Shown here: positions 21,750 through 33,229 of the stretch, one piece after another | Layout of the letters: the number at the start of each line of letters is the position of its first letter | How positions within the stretch are numbered: the stretch's first letter is position 1 | NCBI RefSeq assembly: GCF_000143415.4 | Contig: NW_003314334.1 | Location: 577,457-641,456, forward strand | Length of the DNA: 64,000 bases | DNA from: Selaginella moellendorffii | Taxonomy: Eukaryota > Streptophyta > Lycopodiopsida > Selaginellales > Selaginellaceae | Direction of reading: 5' to 3' | Notes under the pieces: generated by a model | Databases searched by the model: none | What the model was told of the DNA's origin: nothing | Seen by the model: the letters and a program-made list of their open reading frames with translations, nothing else | Made by a program: the position numbers and the translations under genes

Positions 21750-22207
21750 AGCATCACATTTTCACGCAAAAGCAAAGAACTTCCATTCATTCGCCTGAGG
21801 AAAAAGAAAACAAAGAGAGAAAGGATGAAGTTTACAGAAACTTTGCTCTACAGAGACCAGGAAGAAGAAAGCACCGACGAAGGTATCGACGCGGAAGGAA
21901 ATCAAACCAAACCGAGGCTCAAGACAACACGAACCTGGAGAACTTGGCAGCGTCGTCTCCGCCGAGATCACCCAGCAACGCTGCGTCGGTGCAGTTGCCA
22001 GTAGCAGCGAACCATCCGAGCAGCACGGAGCTTCACCACCACCGAGAAATGCGTGATGAACGCGACGACCGCGATGAAGATGAGGAGCTCCATCACCACC
22101 AGCATCAGCTAAAGCAGCGAGACCAAGGCAGCGAGGGACACGGTCCGGAGACCAAGGAGCACAACATCAGCGCGATCAACAACGACCAGCAACAGCTGCA
22201 CGGATGA
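21750..22207 (+). CDS. Possible hypothetical protein, Arg- then His/Glu-rich
   Basis: One plus-strand frame stays open from just after 21750 to a stop at 22207. It reads Arg/Lys-rich, then Pro/Ser-rich, then very polar with His clusters (ELHHHRE, ELHHHQHQ) and ends QQQLHG. No start codon or splice site can be assigned with confidence and no family is recognised. It may be the last exon of a small disordered protein, or chance. Confidence 0.25.
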
Positions 22208-22562
22208 AACAAAGAACCAATCACATCGAGCAACAAAAGATTAAAAAATAGCTTTCCACAGACCTTGAGCTCGTGCCTGTTTCTGCTCGGTTCAGTTTTC
22301 CAGTAGCATTGCCTGTACATAAGTAAGCTTGTTCTTCGCGATCGAAGAACTATAATATGCACAGCAATTATCTCGAGAAAGGAAAGCTGCGTTTCAGCTG
22401 CACGGATGAAACAAAGCACCATCAGATCGAGAACAAAAATAAAGAGAATCTATCTTAGACCTTAAGTTCGTGCCTGTTGCTGCTCGGTTCAGTTTTCCAG
22501 TAGCATTGCCTGCACATAAGTAAGCTTGATCTTCGCGATCGAAGAACTACACAACAATCTTT
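22192..22562 (+). repeat. Direct tandem duplication of about 200 bp
   Basis: Two adjacent copies begin with CAGCTGCACGGATGAAACAA (about 22194 and 22396). They share the GTGCCTGTT-CTGCTCGGTTC tract, TTTTCCAGTAGCATTGCCTG, and TCTTCGCGATCGAAGAACTA, with small differences throughout. The first copy includes the stop codon of the possible frame ending at 22207. Confidence 0.85.
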
Positions 22563-22915
22563 CACTAGCCAGGATGAGAGAACAAAAAAGAGCTGCTTTT
22601 AAGTGAAAAAAAAAAAGCTGTGCTGTTCCCAGTTCAGGCAAACACCACCTACAAATAAGCTGCCGCATAGGAAAAGAAACTGCGGAATTCACACTACCAT
22701 AATCAAAGTGTACTAACCTTTACATTCCAAAATCATCATATAAACCACCCGAACTTCGACCGTGTACCTTCGCTTGGGAATAACTTAGCTTGATGTTAGA
22801 GAAAAGAAAAGGCACGGCTGATTCGTTGAAAAGCTCCAACACCCTGCGAGATCATTTGGGAGTAAGAACCACGATTTTAAAAAGCATGAGCTGAATCACT
22901 AACCACTTTCGTGGA

Positions 22916-25762
22916 TCACAGGATGCGATCGGCGTACGACGGGAGCCTCCGGAAGAAGTTCATAGGTACCGGAGGCACGCGGTTGCGGAATCGAGGATGT
23001 CGAAGAGCGTAAATCCCCAGCAGCACCGCCACGACTCGGAGTGGGATCACGTACAGCAGAATAGCAGCGACGAGGCAGAAGGTGATGAAGATAGCCGTCG
23101 CACGAGGGTCTCTCCAGCTGAGGAGCGCGTTCAGTCGCTCTCCCTGCGACGCTAAGTCCCCAAGAACCGACTGGATCCTGCTAGCTACCATCCGGAGGCG
23201 TTCGTAGCGGTGCTTGACGATGTCAGGACTCTTGGACGTCGGGAAAGTGTCAAACTCTTCGTCGAGCTCGTCGTGCTCCACATGCTCGGCCTGAGAGAGC
23301 CTGGCATCCATGTAAGGTGGAGCACGCGGACGGAAGCGGTAGTGCCAGGCTCCAATGAGGAACATGTAGAGGAAAAGCGTTGGCAGGATCAGCTCCGGGT
23401 ACCAGACCAGGATCAGGAACAGTATGTGAACGAGTACGGTTGTCAGCGGATTTTTCCACTGGCAGATGTCGGAGAACCACTTGGTCACGGCGATCGCACC
23501 GGATAAAACTCCAAGCATTCTGTAGTAGTTCACCTTGCTCCTCCTCATGCTCCACATGTTGGAGTCCGTATCCAGCATGTAGTGCACCACCTCCTGGCGA
23601 AGAGGAGGCTCCGATCGAGCGAGTCTCAACGAGACGATCCGGATAGCAATGTTCCTCAGCTGTTCCAGCTCGATCACTCCAAGCGGATGCAGGTAGTGCA
23701 TCTTGGGAAGTGGTGGCGTGAAGTAGATGTGCATCATGTTGAGGACGGAGGTGCAAGAGAACCGCACCGCGAGCTCCAGCTCGCCAGTCTTCTTCACTCC
23801 ACTTCTCTGGAGGACGAGAAGTGGATACGAGTTTGTGTAGACACGGTCGCTCTCGAGTGTGGACACGCGGATTCTGACTTTTCCAATCGGGTTATCTCTG
23901 CCACTGCTAACTTTCTCGCCAGGCTCGTCCTTGGTGTGGCAATTGTCGAACACCCCGATCGTCAGGACTGTGCAGGGATCGTGGACTTCCCAAGTATACT
24001 GCTCGTGCCAACGAGGACTGAAGGAGTCCATGCACGTCCTCGTCCTCACCCATTTCTGGCCGTACTTTGCAACGCAGTAAGCATCGGTGGTGCTCCTCCC
24101 GTCTCGGCTTTTCATTGGAACCAGGTTCTTCGCGCTCAGGATTCCAATCTCCAGGACGCCCATGCTGGCCTTCCAGAGCTGCTTCGCAGTGGGACGAGTG
24201 TCGCTGATATGGTGAGTGGACTCGTCCATGACGTGATATCCTCCATCGAAGCAAACCCGCAAATGCAGGCGTCCGCGAAACGGTTTCTCTCCATTCTTTT
24301 CAAGGTTGAACCAGCGGGTGTTCACGAGCCTGTGGTCGATTCGGCGGTCAACTTCCTTCAGCGGTATCTTCACCACGCCGAGAACTTCTTCCTTGTTCCC
24401 GCCAACTCTGTCCTCGACGGTCAAAACCAGGTGCTCCTCGAACGGCTCGGCTGCTACGAACACCATGTCCTGATTCCAAAACGGACTGTTGGTTCTGTTT
24501 GCCGATACTTTCGTCTTGTACACCTGAGTCCCTCCGAGTTGGACTCTCACGCTGACTTCAGGCAGACGATTCTTCTCCGACGGTATCAGGTCCTGTGCTT
24601 CGATCACGTTTACGCGTAAATACCACAGCTTTGGCGACATGTACACTTTCGCCTTGTTGTGGTAGTGACCGCCAGAGTCGGATTGCCAAGCCTCAGAGAA
24701 CGCTTCATCTGCCTGAGTACCCCACCAGACAGCCAGCATTATCTCACCCCTCACGTGCACGTCACCCTTCCTTCCTGGCTCGAGCTTATACCACTGAGGC
24801 GCGAGAGGACTCTCCGGCGGCACACGCTTGGATATCTCGGTCAGGTCGAACTGCACGAATCCTAGAAAGTCGTCCTTGCTCACTTTGTCAGCGTCCCAAA
24901 CCGTGATCTCCACTGTCGGCCCCTGGATTTTGTCCTTGCCGAATGCAAAGACTTGGTTCCACACCGGGTTGACGCTCCTCTTCCGGATCTCTGTCTTCGC
25001 CGGGTAGCCTTCGCCAACCTTCACCTTGACGTATGGATCACTGCTGCCGCCGAGGTCTTTGGCAACCAGGTCTCTGGCCTTCACCACGCGGACGTAAAGG
25101 TACTGCATCTTCTCCACCAGGTCGTGCGAGATGTGCTTCTCACCGACATGTCCGAGCACCGGGGACGTGTCCTTGAGAGCGAAGTCCCCAGGCGGCAGCA
25201 TTGTTGTCGGAGCAACCATCTTTTTTCCCTGCCCGTGATCGTCCTTGATCTTTTCTTCCTTCTTCAGAATAATTCCGTGGTCGTGATCCTTGAGCTTCTC
25301 GTGGTGATGGTCCTTCACCTTCTCGTGGTCCTTCACATGAGCCTTCATCGACATCCCGGAAGACTCGTCCACGTAGTAGACCTTGATCCGCAACTCTCCC
25401 TTCACAGTCGACCACAAGTTCTTCTTCTCCAGCGGATGATGAGTGATCGCCTCTTCGCCGTGCTTCACGAAGCTGCTACCTGGGATTCGAACCTTGCCGA
25501 GGAAGCCATCCTTTCCAGAGCTAGCATTCTTCTTCTCCGTATGGACCCAGATATCCAAGCTGTCCATTCCCATGTTGATAGGATCCGAGACCGGGAATTC
25601 AAACTTCTCATTCCAGACGGGATTGAGGTCCTTGACCTTCACCTTCGTCTTCCTCCTCTGTCCATCGAAGTCGATGATGCAGTACGGATTTGCCGAGCCT
25701 TGTCCATCCTTGGGCATCAAATTGTGGGCGCTGAGAATCTCTACGTAAAGCTTTCTCCCCAT
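22916..25762 (-). CDS. MCTP: multiple C2 domains and transmembrane region protein
   Basis: An intronless frame of 948 residues. Four C2 domains follow in order: near residues 4-110 (KLYVEILSAHNLMPKDGQG), 222-340 (YLYVRVVKARDLVAKD), 378-500 (YLRVNVIEAQDLIPSEK) and 535-660 (GVLEIGILSAKNLVPMKSRD). The PRT_C region follows, with two to three membrane helices near the C-terminus and the conserved ending around YADRIL. A Lys/His/Asp-rich linker (VKDHHHEKLKDHDHG) separates C2A from C2B. Plant MCTPs (QUIRKY, FTIP group) tether ER to plasma membrane at plasmodesmata and move proteins such as FT. Aspartates of the calcium site are largely kept in C2B and partly lost in C2C. A 5' UTR intron is likely (donor CAG|GTAAGC at about 25858, acceptor near 25796). 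Confidence 0.95.
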   Translation of the reverse strand: MGRKLYVEILSAHNLMPKDGQGSANPYCIIDFDGQRRKTKVKVKDLNPVWNEKFEFPVSDPINMGMDSLDIWVHTEKKNASSGKDGFLGKVRIPGSSFVKHGEEAITHHPLEKKNLWSTVKGELRIKVYYVDESSGMSMKAHVKDHEKVKDHHHEKLKDHDHGIILKKEEKIKDDHGQGKKMVAPTTMLPPGDFALKDTSPVLGHVGEKHISHDLVEKMQYLYVRVVKARDLVAKDLGGSSDPYVKVKVGEGYPAKTEIRKRSVNPVWNQVFAFGKDKIQGPTVEITVWDADKVSKDDFLGFVQFDLTEISKRVPPESPLAPQWYKLEPGRKGDVHVRGEIMLAVWWGTQADEAFSEAWQSDSGGHYHNKAKVYMSPKLWYLRVNVIEAQDLIPSEKNRLPEVSVRVQLGGTQVYKTKVSANRTNSPFWNQDMVFVAAEPFEEHLVLTVEDRVGGNKEEVLGVVKIPLKEVDRRIDHRLVNTRWFNLEKNGEKPFRGRLHLRVCFDGGYHVMDESTHHISDTRPTAKQLWKASMGVLEIGILSAKNLVPMKSRDGRSTTDAYCVAKYGQKWVRTRTCMDSFSPRWHEQYTWEVHDPCTVLTIGVFDNCHTKDEPGEKVSSGRDNPIGKVRIRVSTLESDRVYTNSYPLLVLQRSGVKKTGELELAVRFSCTSVLNMMHIYFTPPLPKMHYLHPLGVIELEQLRNIAIRIVSLRLARSEPPLRQEVVHYMLDTDSNMWSMRRSKVNYYRMLGVLSGAIAVTKWFSDICQWKNPLTTVLVHILFLILVWYPELILPTLFLYMFLIGAWHYRFRPRAPPYMDARLSQAEHVEHDELDEEFDTFPTSKSPDIVKHRYERLRMVASRIQSVLGDLASQGERLNALLSWRDPRATAIFITFCLVAAILLYVIPLRVVAVLLGIYALRHPRFRNRVPPVPMNFFRRLPSYADRIL

Positions 25763-28476
25763 CTGAGCTACGCTATCTGATGATCAGCTCTAACCTGCGA
25801 GCACTAAGAAAAAATCAGTCCCGACCGTAGCATAGCTACATTCGATTCACGCTTACCTGAAGAACGAGCAGAGCCCTTGGAAATGAAATAGAGACGCGTG
25901 GTTACATAGAGATACACCAGCTGCGACGAAGGAACAAGAGTTAGCGATGCCGCGCAAAAAACGAAAAACATAACAATCGTTCGCTCCTACTTCTGGGCAA
26001 GCGCACGTCACACGAGCACACCAACAGGAAGAAAAGAAAGGAAAAAAACAAAGCGCTGCGCTGATTATTTCCTCACAGACACGGGGAGAACAGTACACTG
26101 ACAGACAAGCTACAACGGCGTTTGGAAACCCTCGTCAATCTCACGGGCGCATCGAAATTTCGGCGATAGACCGGATCAAGCAGGGCATTTTCTGACCAGG
26201 AAACACGGACATCGACCCCTCACATCGCTGGCGTCGACCAGAGATTTCTTCATACCTGGCGCTCGCGCTGGAAGAATGAGGCGGCGGCGGCTCGCGCTTG
26301 CACAGCGCCACGGCCCGATCGATTCTAGCGCCTCGGTACCGCGAGTAGCGAATCCCTAGAAGCCGCAGAGCTCCGGAGCAATGCAGGGGGATTCCTTGCT
26401 TCGCGAAACCTACAAACAAAACGCGAAGAACACCTCGAGCAAAAGGGACGGGGTCCCAGGAAGAGGGGGGAGATTTTACTTTTACCCCTTACGCAGAGCA
26501 AGGGTAAAAAGGGACGGACGCCGGCCGGCCGGTGACTAGACGGTAAATACCGCGTGATTTGACAGGAGGTGGATTTCAAGAATCTCAAATTTTTACCGTT
26601 AATGTGCCCCCGTCCCCCACTGGTAAATTTTGAAAATTCTCCTCGGGCCACATAATTACCACAAGCTGGCTATTTTACGTACGCCACAAACTAAAATCCC
26701 GCTAGATTTGCCGCAATAATTCATTCTTACCACTCTGTAAGAACCCGCACCAGTTACGGTGGTAAATCTAGCGGTGAAACATTGGGCGAAAACATCCGAG
26801 ACGTTGATTTGGTGGCTATTCCCGCATCCAAGAAGCGGTGGTTTATACTGGCCATTCCGGCGTAGAATGCCGGGGGGCTGACACAATGCCGCGTGTCACA
26901 AACTTAAAAAATTAAATAATTCTAGGGCTAGTGAATCGGACAAACACAACATTAGACCCCATGTATGACCTGTCCCTAAAGCTTTGCGCTAGGCGCAAAA
27001 AATCGTATACTTGTCTCACTTCCATGGAGGATGATTTTTTAACTTTTTAACTTGGTCCCACGTAACGGGCACATTCTGCCGTACCCCCTAAAGATACCAG
27101 TACGGAATTAGACAATGGTTTTGTTTAATCGAGAAATAGTTTTCTCTCTTAAAGAGCTTGGACCCCACTGCGAGCGAGCGAGGAGGCGGCAGCCTTTCAC
27201 TAGCGCAAGTCAAATCCCTTTCGTGGATTCTTTCGCGATGTGGCAACAGCAACGAGTTTCTCTCGATCGAAATCCTATCCTCCTCTTTTGTTTTGTAGCT
27301 CAAAGCCCAGTGATGGATCAAACTAGCGGGAGAATAGCTTTTGTCGGCACGGAACTTTGATCCACAGTGAACAACACACACTGTGGCAGAACTTGGAGAA
27401 GACGAGAGCGAAAACCTTTCACGCTGGTCCTGCTCGAAGTGGGAAAGCTTTAAAAACACAAGACGAACAAACAAAAGAGACATGAACGAACCGACAATGG
27501 CGATAGCTTGTTTGGAACCGCCTCTTTGACGCTTTACGACTCGATCTGGGAGTTAAAAGCAAGAGACAAACTTGAGGTGCGAGCAAGCAGAGAAAAAAAA
27601 ACACTACCTTTTCTGAGCAATGAGTCAGATAGTCGGTGGTGGCGAACAAAACTCAAGTTTCTTCCAATCGCCACGAGTTTCACACTACGGAAACATTGAT
27701 CCTGACAAAATGCTGCAACAATGACGTTCCCAAAGACGAAAAATCATCTTTTTAAGCCCAGGGATTTCCAGACATACCGTTCGAAACTTTAGAAGGCAGT
27801 AGCATGGCCACCACGATGAACTCCAGTGATAAAATGATAAACTTGTTTCCTCTTAAAGGCCATAATAGAAAAGCTTCACTTCTCGTGTCAGTGCTATCTC
27901 TCCGGCCTTCTTTCCGGCTTGAGAAAACACAAGTCCTGCGAGCTGCAAAGTTCCAGGCTCCAGAGGCCAGAAAAGAATAAGCAAAACTTGTAACAATGAG
28001 AGATATGAGAAACTATTACCGGTCAAAATCAGCGTGCCGAGACAAACGAAGACAAGCTAAACGTCCATCCATCCATCCAGATTGCCGGAAAAACGAGTAA
28101 GATAACTTCACAGTATCTGTTCCACTTCTGTCCAGTAAACAGCAATAGACAAATCGAGTTAAGAACACGGATTCGCTGAAACGAGAGAAGAAAGTAAAAA
28201 ACAAAACAAAAACAAGACCTCTGTTGTGTCAGCGACAAGGTCGATGTCTGTGCGAAGAAAAGATTCGTCCGCTGCAATTGAGTCACCGGGAATTGGTTAG
28301 ACAATTCCAAAAGCTTTTAAACTTATCTTCCAGAGATGTCGCTCTCCGCATATGAGTGATGGAATCACTCTGAGCATTCAGAACTAAAAAGCTGAAACCC
28401 GGACTTTCCACAAGAACAAAGAACGAGTTCCCAGTGCAAAAAAAATAATCTTACTTTTCTTTGGTGCTTTTTCCAG
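25763..28476. other. MCTP leader, foldback sequences and copy A of a segmental duplication
   Basis: The part to about 26450 is the probable MCTP 5' leader and promoter. Around 26470-26880 there are nested inverted repeats (listed). From about 27100 onward the sequence aligns with 33470-34400 in the same orientation, forming copy A of a duplication. No protein frame here is convincing. Confidence 0.5.
26470..26880. repeat. Cluster of foldback sequences, possible MITE remnant
   Basis: CTTTTACCCCTT faces AAGGGTAAAAAG at about 26477-26512. CCGCTAGATTTGCC (26699-26712) faces GGTAAATCTAGCGG (26761-26774), enclosing the inner hairpin TTCTTAC...GTAAGAA. CCGGC...GCCGG occurs near 26858-26874. The nested symmetry suggests a foldback transposon remnant; no target-site duplication could be fixed by eye. 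Confidence 0.4.
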
Positions 28477-29440
28477 CTAGTCCTGCTTTGCTTCCAGTTT
28501 CTCACCGGAAGAGACTTTAGCTTTGAAAGCAATGTCCAAGTTAAAGGTAGCGATGGAGCACAGAACGGCGAGCGAAAACATTGGTAGAAGATGAATGCTC
28601 GGGTCCGTCTTTCCTGCCGTGTAAACATACCAGAGAACTACGAGCGTACCTGCGGGGCTCAAGAAAGTGATCCCGAAAGCACTGAGGAATGCTCCGAGAA
28701 GGCAAGAAAAACAGCCAGCGACGAAGACGAGCCCCAGAGGATCGCTGCTCTGTTTTGGTTTGCGTTTGAAGTCCCGGAGAAGATTTTTCCAGTCCGGGAG
28801 TGAGAAGCCATCGTTAGAATCTCCGAGGACAACTTCGGCCTTGACGAGGAACGCGCTTGGATAGAGGAGAGCTTTCACGGCTATGTCGCTGGCGAGCTTC
28901 TTGGAGTAAAGAAAATCCGCTACCACTTCCACGGGGCTGGAGCATGAGCCTTTGGAGCATGGAACACTGAAAACGTTGCAGCAGTTTAGCGAAAACTATA
29001 GGGAAAACGAGGAAAATCTAAACGCATCTATCAGCCAGACATGGCGGAGATTTCTAGTGCTTAACAACGCGCAATATAAACGGAGAAAATGCACTGCAAA
29101 GTTATGATCCGGACAAAATCTCTAAACAGCTGACGATTCTACAAAGGCGAGGTTAAAAAACATCCAGCAGAAGACCAACAGTCATACAGATTAAATCTCG
29201 GCAACTGCCAAACAAGGAGAGCGAAAATTCACTAGATCTCTCACTCACGGTCATGGTAAACGAAAAACAAAATTTTGGGCAGCAAGAATGGAAGCAAAAT
29301 CTCGCACGAAACTTGGCTTATCTTTTGACAATGCTTACTTGAAGAGCTGCAAGCCAAAGACGATGATGAGGAAGAAGAAGTTTGCTGCTCTAAACCTCCA
29401 TCCTTCAAGCGCCATGACCTTAGGTCTTCTTTCTACTGCT
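27100..29440. repeat. Segmental duplication, copy A
   Basis: This segment aligns in the same orientation with 33470-35400. Shared landmarks include GGTCCTGCTCGAAGTGGGAA (27423 and 33627), GACAATGGCGAT (27493 and 33693), GAATTGGTTAGACAATTCCA (28291 and 34308), the AGCCTTTGGAGCATG motif (28947 and 34767) and CCTTAGGTCTTC (29419 and 35389). Copy A contains the intact small membrane protein gene at 28477-29415. Confidence 0.85.
28477..29415 (-). CDS. Hypothetical membrane protein with signal peptide, 188 aa
   Basis: Two exons, 29415-29339 and 28966-28477, separated by a 372-bp intron, give 188 residues in frame. Exon 1 is a textbook signal peptide or anchor (MALEGWRFRAANFFFLIIVF). After it comes a Cys-containing segment (NVPCSKGSCSSPVEVV), a soluble stretch with KVLLYPS-like and LPDWKNLLRDFKRKP parts, and then two or three hydrophobic segments (FVAGCFSCLLGAFLSAFGI; GTLVVLWYVY; LPMFSLAVLCSIATF). 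The tail is charged. The signal suggests insertion in the ER or secretory membranes. I do not recognise the family. A decayed duplicate lies at 34500-35390. A GTAAG donor shortly after the stop suggests a 3' UTR intron. Confidence 0.65.
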
Positions 29441-32400
29441 AAAACCCCAACTTTGATAGGACGCGCCGTGCACACTTGACTGGGCCAGCGGTCACAATCT
29501 TCCGTACAATAAATTGTTCTTCCTCCAGGCTTTTAGAAACAAATATAAAAGGTTAAAGTAAAAGAAAATCCAATTTACTAGCAATTAACAAAAGATATCT
29601 GAAAAAAATGGCAAAATTTAATATATTGATCAATAAGCATTGTGACTCAAAACTTATTAAACCTACAATCTTATATTATCCCATGAAAAAAAAGGGATGT
29701 CATCAAAGGAAACAATATAATTTAAAAACTTAACCAAACCTTTATGAAAATAATATTTTTCCAACATTACAAAAAATTCATGGTGTTGAAAGTGTTTGGA
29801 GAAAGTGAACATAATGGTTGTGCTTTTTTGAATTTTAAAGAAGATAAAATTGTTATCAAAATAAATGATAATAAATAAATCAAGAAACTACTTTAAACAT
29901 CATTTGCTATATATAACAGGGGTGTATCTCCGTGTACTCAAAATAACAATAATAAATATGAAAATTCTTTTCCATTCATCACCCTCCCAATATGAGTGAA
30001 GTATAATCACCATAAATTATCTTAGTAAAAAATTAGACTTTAGGCTTTAATATCTCAAAGATTAATATAAGTGGGTATTAATTAGGAATGGTGACTTTGT
30101 TTAGGTTGTAATAGTCAACTATGAAGAAGCCTATCCTTTTTGGATACAAAGAAGAAAGAAGATATGTGTACTAATTAAAGACTAAAAATGCCCAACCAAA
30201 ACCTTTTGAAAATTTATTTTCAATATGTCTAGTGATTTCCCTTTCACAAGATCAAGGGAATAATCATAATGTCAATATATTGGCAAGATGTCAACTCTCT
30301 TTTTATTGAAAACATCCTCGAAGTAAACATATTTGGAGGGAGAGTTAGAACTCATATAAAGAAATATGAGAAATTTAGATTGGAATAAAAAAAAAATTGG
30401 AAAAAAGAGAGAATTATCCAATTAATATCATGCCACTTCCAAACATTATTAACTTCACCACATCAAACCAAGGAAAACTAAAAATAATGAATACCTTTGG
30501 GATGAAAATAACATCAAAGGAGATGCAATCTTAAATATTGTTACTTCTACCAACTCTATAATGAATTTGAAAGAGATTTATTGACTGTCCACCACATCAG
30601 CATATTTATTTTTGCCATTATTGTTGATGATAGGATTTGAACCTCAAACCTCTGCTTATGAAATTTAAACTCAAGACATATCATGCACATCCACATATAA
30701 AAACATATAAAAGCATAGTTTTTTACTCTAATTACCTTGATATTAATTTTGAACAACCCTATAAAAGCATGATCTTTTACTTAAAGTGTTATTTGAACAC
30801 TTTGATATTCATGGCTTCCCTAGATCTTCTTCTTCAGCTCCAATGAAATCTTGATGTTCTATAGAAGTCATATTAAATGTTAGAGCAATCCAACACAAAT
30901 CTTTATTTAAAGCTCTAATGGATTGTTCCAACTCCTTTTCTAACTATTTCATATGTGGTGGATAATTAATTGATACTTGTACTATAGTCAAACAATGAAT
31001 TCCCTAGTTAAAACTAAGTCATATACTCCCTTTTTTTTTCCACTCTAAAGCAATCCTTACTCTTGATCCACTAAAACCATGATCATATGTAAACAAATCA
31101 AAAGCAAACTTTACTTCTAATGAGTAAACTTTACTCCTTAGTTTAGGCTAGAGTGATCTTGAAGTTATCCATTCAAATACTACTAGACTTTTATTAGTTT
31201 TTATAATTTCTATTTTGGTTTAATATTTGATTATTTTATTTGACACCATATATAACATTCTCAATTTTTTAAGGATTGAAGTTTGCTTTATCAAAGTGAG
31301 TGAATACATAATACAAGATGAAAATGGCAATTTCTTGGTAGGAAAACCCTTTAAGGCTATTTTTATTTTTATTTATCCTTAAAATTTTAAAGATCTATGG
31401 TGATAGTATATTTAATTTTAATTTTATAATATTACATTAATAAAAAAATTATCCTTTTTTCCAAGTCTTTTTTTTGTTTATTCAATCTAAATTTTCATAT
31501 CTCTTTGATTGAGTTCCGAGGTTTTAATGCACCTGAATTTAAAGTTAAATTCCAAGCCTATTACACTACAAATAAAGGTTTAGTATACACTCAAAATCCT
31601 TTATAAACATTAATTCCTTATATCTATTTTTTTTTTAAATACTGTCAGATGGTGTTTAATACAATTTTGGCATAACATGAAGAGGTGGTTACCGAATAGC
31701 ATGGAATTTAATTTGAATATTTATATAAACTAATGTTTTATAGTCATGCTTCTAACCACTATCCTTACTATACATTTGGAATCCTTATGTTATTTTTCAC
31801 TCTCAAAACTACATTTATACAAAGATTAATTATGATATTTCTAATAAGAAACTCTCTGCAATTATGGATTCTGTTAATATTTAATGTCATTTTCTTGAAA
31901 GTCCTCCCCACTTGCTGTTTACAATGATTATAATAAATTTCAATATTTCTTTTTAGCACACATCCTCAAGTAGTTTTAAACTCAGTTATAACACTATCTT
32001 ATTTATTTTGGATTTCCTCCACTAACATTGGATTAAATATATTATTTATATTAATTTAATAATAATTTATTGCATGTTGCATGAAGCAACACTTTGTTTG
32101 TAGTATCATCTTTATTTATTAATCCAATTGTTTAAATGGAAGTTTATAATTCTAAACATGTTTATAATTTACAAACATAAAATTAATCTTATTACACACA
32201 CCATTAGAATAGAAAACATTATACTAAAAAGTGAATTTTATAAATTATAAACATATTTATATATAAATGCAAGATTAATCTAAATAAATAACAACCATTA
32301 GATGGTTGAATATCTTAGAATATCAAATATTCTAAGTATATTCACTATCCCATGGATCCTTTTTTTAGGAGGCCAATTATTAAATTAGAAGCCCACCTAT

Positions 32401-32540
32401 AGCTTCACCTAAAAAATTAAAACATTTATGATAATTTCATTTAAATTTTTAAAGATTCTAGATGGTTCATAAAGTCTTAGTTATTGTTAAACCTATATTG
32501 TTGTTGAATTTGAGTAGTATTTAAAGAAACTTTTATTTTG
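29416..32540. other. AT-rich island, no gene recognised in this part
   Basis: Composition changes abruptly near 29520 to very AT-rich sequence with long A and T runs. No open frame resembles a known protein until the LTP-like gene at 32541. Confidence 0.6.
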
Positions 32541-32828
32541 ATGAGAAACAAATTAGTAACTATGAAGCATATAATGTTTTTTGTTGTTCTCTTTTGTTTT
32601 CTGTTTGTTAGCAAAGCAAGAACTCCACCTCCTCCTGATTTTTGTAACAAGCTAATTAATGATTGTTCCAGCGGTTTCATTGGTACACCTTCAGCTACAT
32701 GTTGTGCTTTGGCAAAGTCAAGTACAAGTCAAGCCATTTGCAAATGTGTTCCTTGCCAGTATAGATCTCTTGCTGGAAGCCTTGCTAACAAATGCTCTGG
32801 TGTTAATGTCACCTGTGCTGCTTGCTAA
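32541..32828 (+). CDS. LTP-like secreted protein with eight-cysteine motif
   Basis: The frame encodes 95 residues from the ATG at 32541; the ATG at 32562 is an alternative. A signal peptide (KHIMFFVVLFCFLFVSKA) precedes RTPPPPDFC. Cysteine spacing follows the eight-cysteine motif of non-specific lipid-transfer proteins: C-x6-C-x11-CC-x11-CxC-x14-C-x6-C, with an extra cysteine after the CxC and another at the C-terminus. These proteins bind lipids in a small all-helical fold at the cell surface and include defence and cutin-related members. Codon use is AT-rich like the surrounding island and unlike the neighbouring genes. Its 3' end is tandemly repeated immediately downstream. Confidence 0.75.
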   Translation: MRNKLVTMKHIMFFVVLFCFLFVSKARTPPPPDFCNKLINDCSSGFIGTPSATCCALAKSSTSQAICKCVPCQYRSLAGSLANKCSGVNVTCAAC

Positions 32829-32995
32829 AAATCATAAGCAAGTTAATCACTTCGAATAAAAGGCATAAAACCACTGTGAGTATAGATCTCGTGTTGGAAG
32901 CCTTGCTAGCAAATGCTCTGGTGTTAATGTCACCTGTGCTGCTTGCTAAAAATCATAAGCAAGTTAATCACTTCGAATAAAAAGGCATAAAACCA
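32756..32995 (+). repeat. Tandem duplication of the LTP-like gene 3' end
   Basis: About 119 bases, from the GTATAGATCTC motif through the codons for the last 24 residues, the stop and the 3' flank, are repeated once in direct orientation (about 32758-32875 and 32879-32995) with few changes. The second copy carries the C-terminal coding part and stop without a start. Confidence 0.9.
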
Positions 32996-33229
32996 TTGTT
33001 TAACATATCTCTCATTCTTTGTAGTGCAGTTTATTTTAGAGATTCCAGAATTGCAAAACCGTGAGCTTCAGAAACCAGGTTCGCTTATACATGGTCTCGC
33101 CCCCCTTCAAGAAATATAACAAGGATTTAAGTATGCTGTACCGATATGAGAGATGTCTGGTCACCTCCCCTTCAAGGGCGGGCTGTGTTTAGGTGGTTTT
33201 GAGCATGGGGAAAAAATTGACAATCAAGG

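Larger units (their letters stand above)
21316..22915. other. Intergenic with a possible small gene and a tandem duplication
   Basis: Contains a G-box (CCACGTGG, near 21545), the doubtful frame at 21750-22207, and the tandem repeat at about 22192-22562. The remainder up to the MCTP stop codon is probably MCTP 3' UTR and flank. Confidence 0.4.

Noticed and set aside
23582..24619. 345-codon plus-strand frame inside MCTP
   Set aside because: Antisense shadow; the MCTP frame has four C2 domains and is plainly the gene.
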